Source: Betaproteobacteria bacterium | GTDB taxonomy: Bacteria > Pseudomonadota > Gammaproteobacteria > Burkholderiales > SG8-39 | Reading direction: 5' to 3' | Assembly (NCBI GenBank): GCA_947482825.1 | Contig: CANKMT010000062.1 | Span: 1 to 34,091 of the forward strand | DNA: 34,091 bases | In this document: in pieces, positions 33,675 through 34,091 of the stretch | Position numbering within the stretch: position 1 is the stretch's first letter | How the letters are laid out: the number at the start of each line of letters is the position of its first letter | The notes under the pieces: generated by a model | Database searches by the model: none | Told to the model about the DNA's origin: nothing | Seen by the model: only the letters and a program-made list of their open reading frames with translations | Made by a program: the position numbers and the translations under genes

Positions 33675-33896
33675 CGATGCAACATCAGCGGTGGTGGTGA
33701 AACACGGAACCGAACCGGCGTCCGCTTTGCGAAGCGGATAGTAATAGAACCCGCAAATGTCCGTGTTTTCGGGCTTTTGTCCTTTTTCCCTCGCGAGCGT
33801 TATCAAATGAAGGGCAACGCGGATTGAGTTGGCGAGCGAGGAAGGAGCCGCCGATTCGAACCCGAATTCGATTCCGCATTCACTAGTGTCCCAATG
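33675..33896. other. Non-coding stretch with inverted repeats before the IS4-family fragment
   Basis: No supported gene lies here. A 9-bp inverted repeat (AAACACGGA at 33700-33708 and TCCGTGTTT at 33760-33768) encloses a perfect 7-bp hairpin (TCCGCTT-TGCG-AAGCGGA, 33721-33738). A T-rich tract follows at 33766-33787. The sequence CATTCACTAGTGTCCCAATG near 33878-33897 probably includes the terminal repeat of the adjacent insertion sequence, but its exact end cannot be fixed without the other end. Confidence 0.5.
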
Positions 33897-34091
33897 TTAC
33901 TCGAACAAATTCAGCTGATTAGCCGGAAGGACCTGAATGTCATCGGTGACAATTTTGTTAAGTAGTTGATCCAAAGGGATTCGCTCGAACATGGCCAGAC
34001 TAAGGATCTGTAGCATTTCATAGAGGCTCGCCGAGAGTTTGAGCCGCTTTTTTACAATGGCGACGAGTACGTAGACCGAGACCGCGATCCA
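33897..34091 (-). CDS. IS4-family transposase, C-terminal fragment cut by the window edge
   Basis: The last 64 residues of a transposase are readable on the minus strand, ending at a TAA at 33897-33899. They begin WIAVSVYVLVAIVKKRLKL, contain YEMLQILSLAMFE, and end NQLNLFE. This WIA-VYVLVAIVKK, LYxxLQILS and NQLNLF pattern is characteristic of the C-terminus of a common IS4-family (IS4Sa-like) transposase group. The catalytic DDE residues would lie beyond the window. The fragment reads in one frame to the last base, so the gene is probably intact outside the window. Its presence at the edge again points to a contig ending in a repeat. Confidence 0.8.
   Translation of the reverse strand, partial: WIAVSVYVLVAIVKKRLKLSASLYEMLQILSLAMFERIPLDQLLNKIVTDDIQVLPANQLNLFE

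Noticed and set aside
33690..33775. Possible tRNA gene on the minus strand (paired ends followed by CACCA, GGTTCGGTTCC motif)
   Set aside because: No fold gives proper D, anticodon and T arms with a 7-bp acceptor. The putative T stem and acceptor stem compete for the same bases.
33462..33879. Minus-strand open frames downstream of and overlapping the dioxygenase gene
   Set aside because: They run through the terminator and structured intergenic DNA, have no ribosome site, and show no recognisable family.

Overview
The window is GC-rich bacterial DNA, most likely from a betaproteobacterium of the Burkholderiales type. The evidence is an EarP-type rhamnosyltransferase next to an EF-P with arginine at position 32, a Bug-type tripartite tricarboxylate transporter (TTT) binding protein, and dense catabolic operons. 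This placement is inference from gene content. No rRNA, tRNA or CRISPR array was found. The window starts at the end of an IS256-family element and stops inside an IS4-family transposase gene, as expected for an assembly contig broken at repeats.

Bases 1-1426 hold the IS256-family element, with a nested inverted repeat beside its transposase gene. It lies 48 bp upstream of an M20 amidohydrolase gene of the allantoate/N-carbamoyl-amino-acid type (1471-2736, +).

From 23075 down to 2817 nearly everything is on the minus strand, tightly packed and often overlapping. In transcription order the genes are: a GlxA-type AraC regulator; a Dpp/Opp-type binding protein; a TTT binding protein; a dimethylglycine/sarcosine dehydrogenase-like flavoprotein; a GntR/FCD regulator; an imidazolonepropionase-like amidohydrolase; a class A flavin monooxygenase; a class III aminotransferase; a second, paralogous Dpp/Opp binding protein; two permeases; two ABC ATPases; a YtcJ-like amidohydrolase; and a COG0523/CobW GTPase. 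A REP-associated tyrosine transposase (RAYT) unit with its own inverted repeats has landed between the last ATPase and the YtcJ gene. Two regulatory sites stand out: an 11-bp direct repeat spaced 21 bp apart below the GlxA gene, and a 16-bp perfect palindrome overlapping the predicted GntR promoter. The cluster looks like an uptake-plus-degradation system for a nitrogen-containing, perhaps amide- or N-methyl-bearing compound. The substrate cannot be named from sequence. A second YtcJ-like gene (23184-25058, +) diverges from the GlxA gene and converges on a small uroporphyrinogen-decarboxylase-family gene.

From 26030 to 33634 the content is more housekeeping-like: a YhiN/HI0933 flavoprotein (-), then earP and efp (+), then a 966-residue exported TPR-CHAT protein (+) whose CHAT nucleophile position carries Thr instead of Cys, then an RNase D-like exonuclease (-) and a TauD/TfdA-type dioxygenase (+). 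A bidirectional terminator and a structured intergenic stretch precede the IS4-family fragment at the right edge.

The observations most worth a second look are the Cys-to-Thr CHAT protein encoded directly after the polyproline factor EF-P, the RAYT unit whose ends supply stop codons and abut a start codon, and the two operator-like sites.
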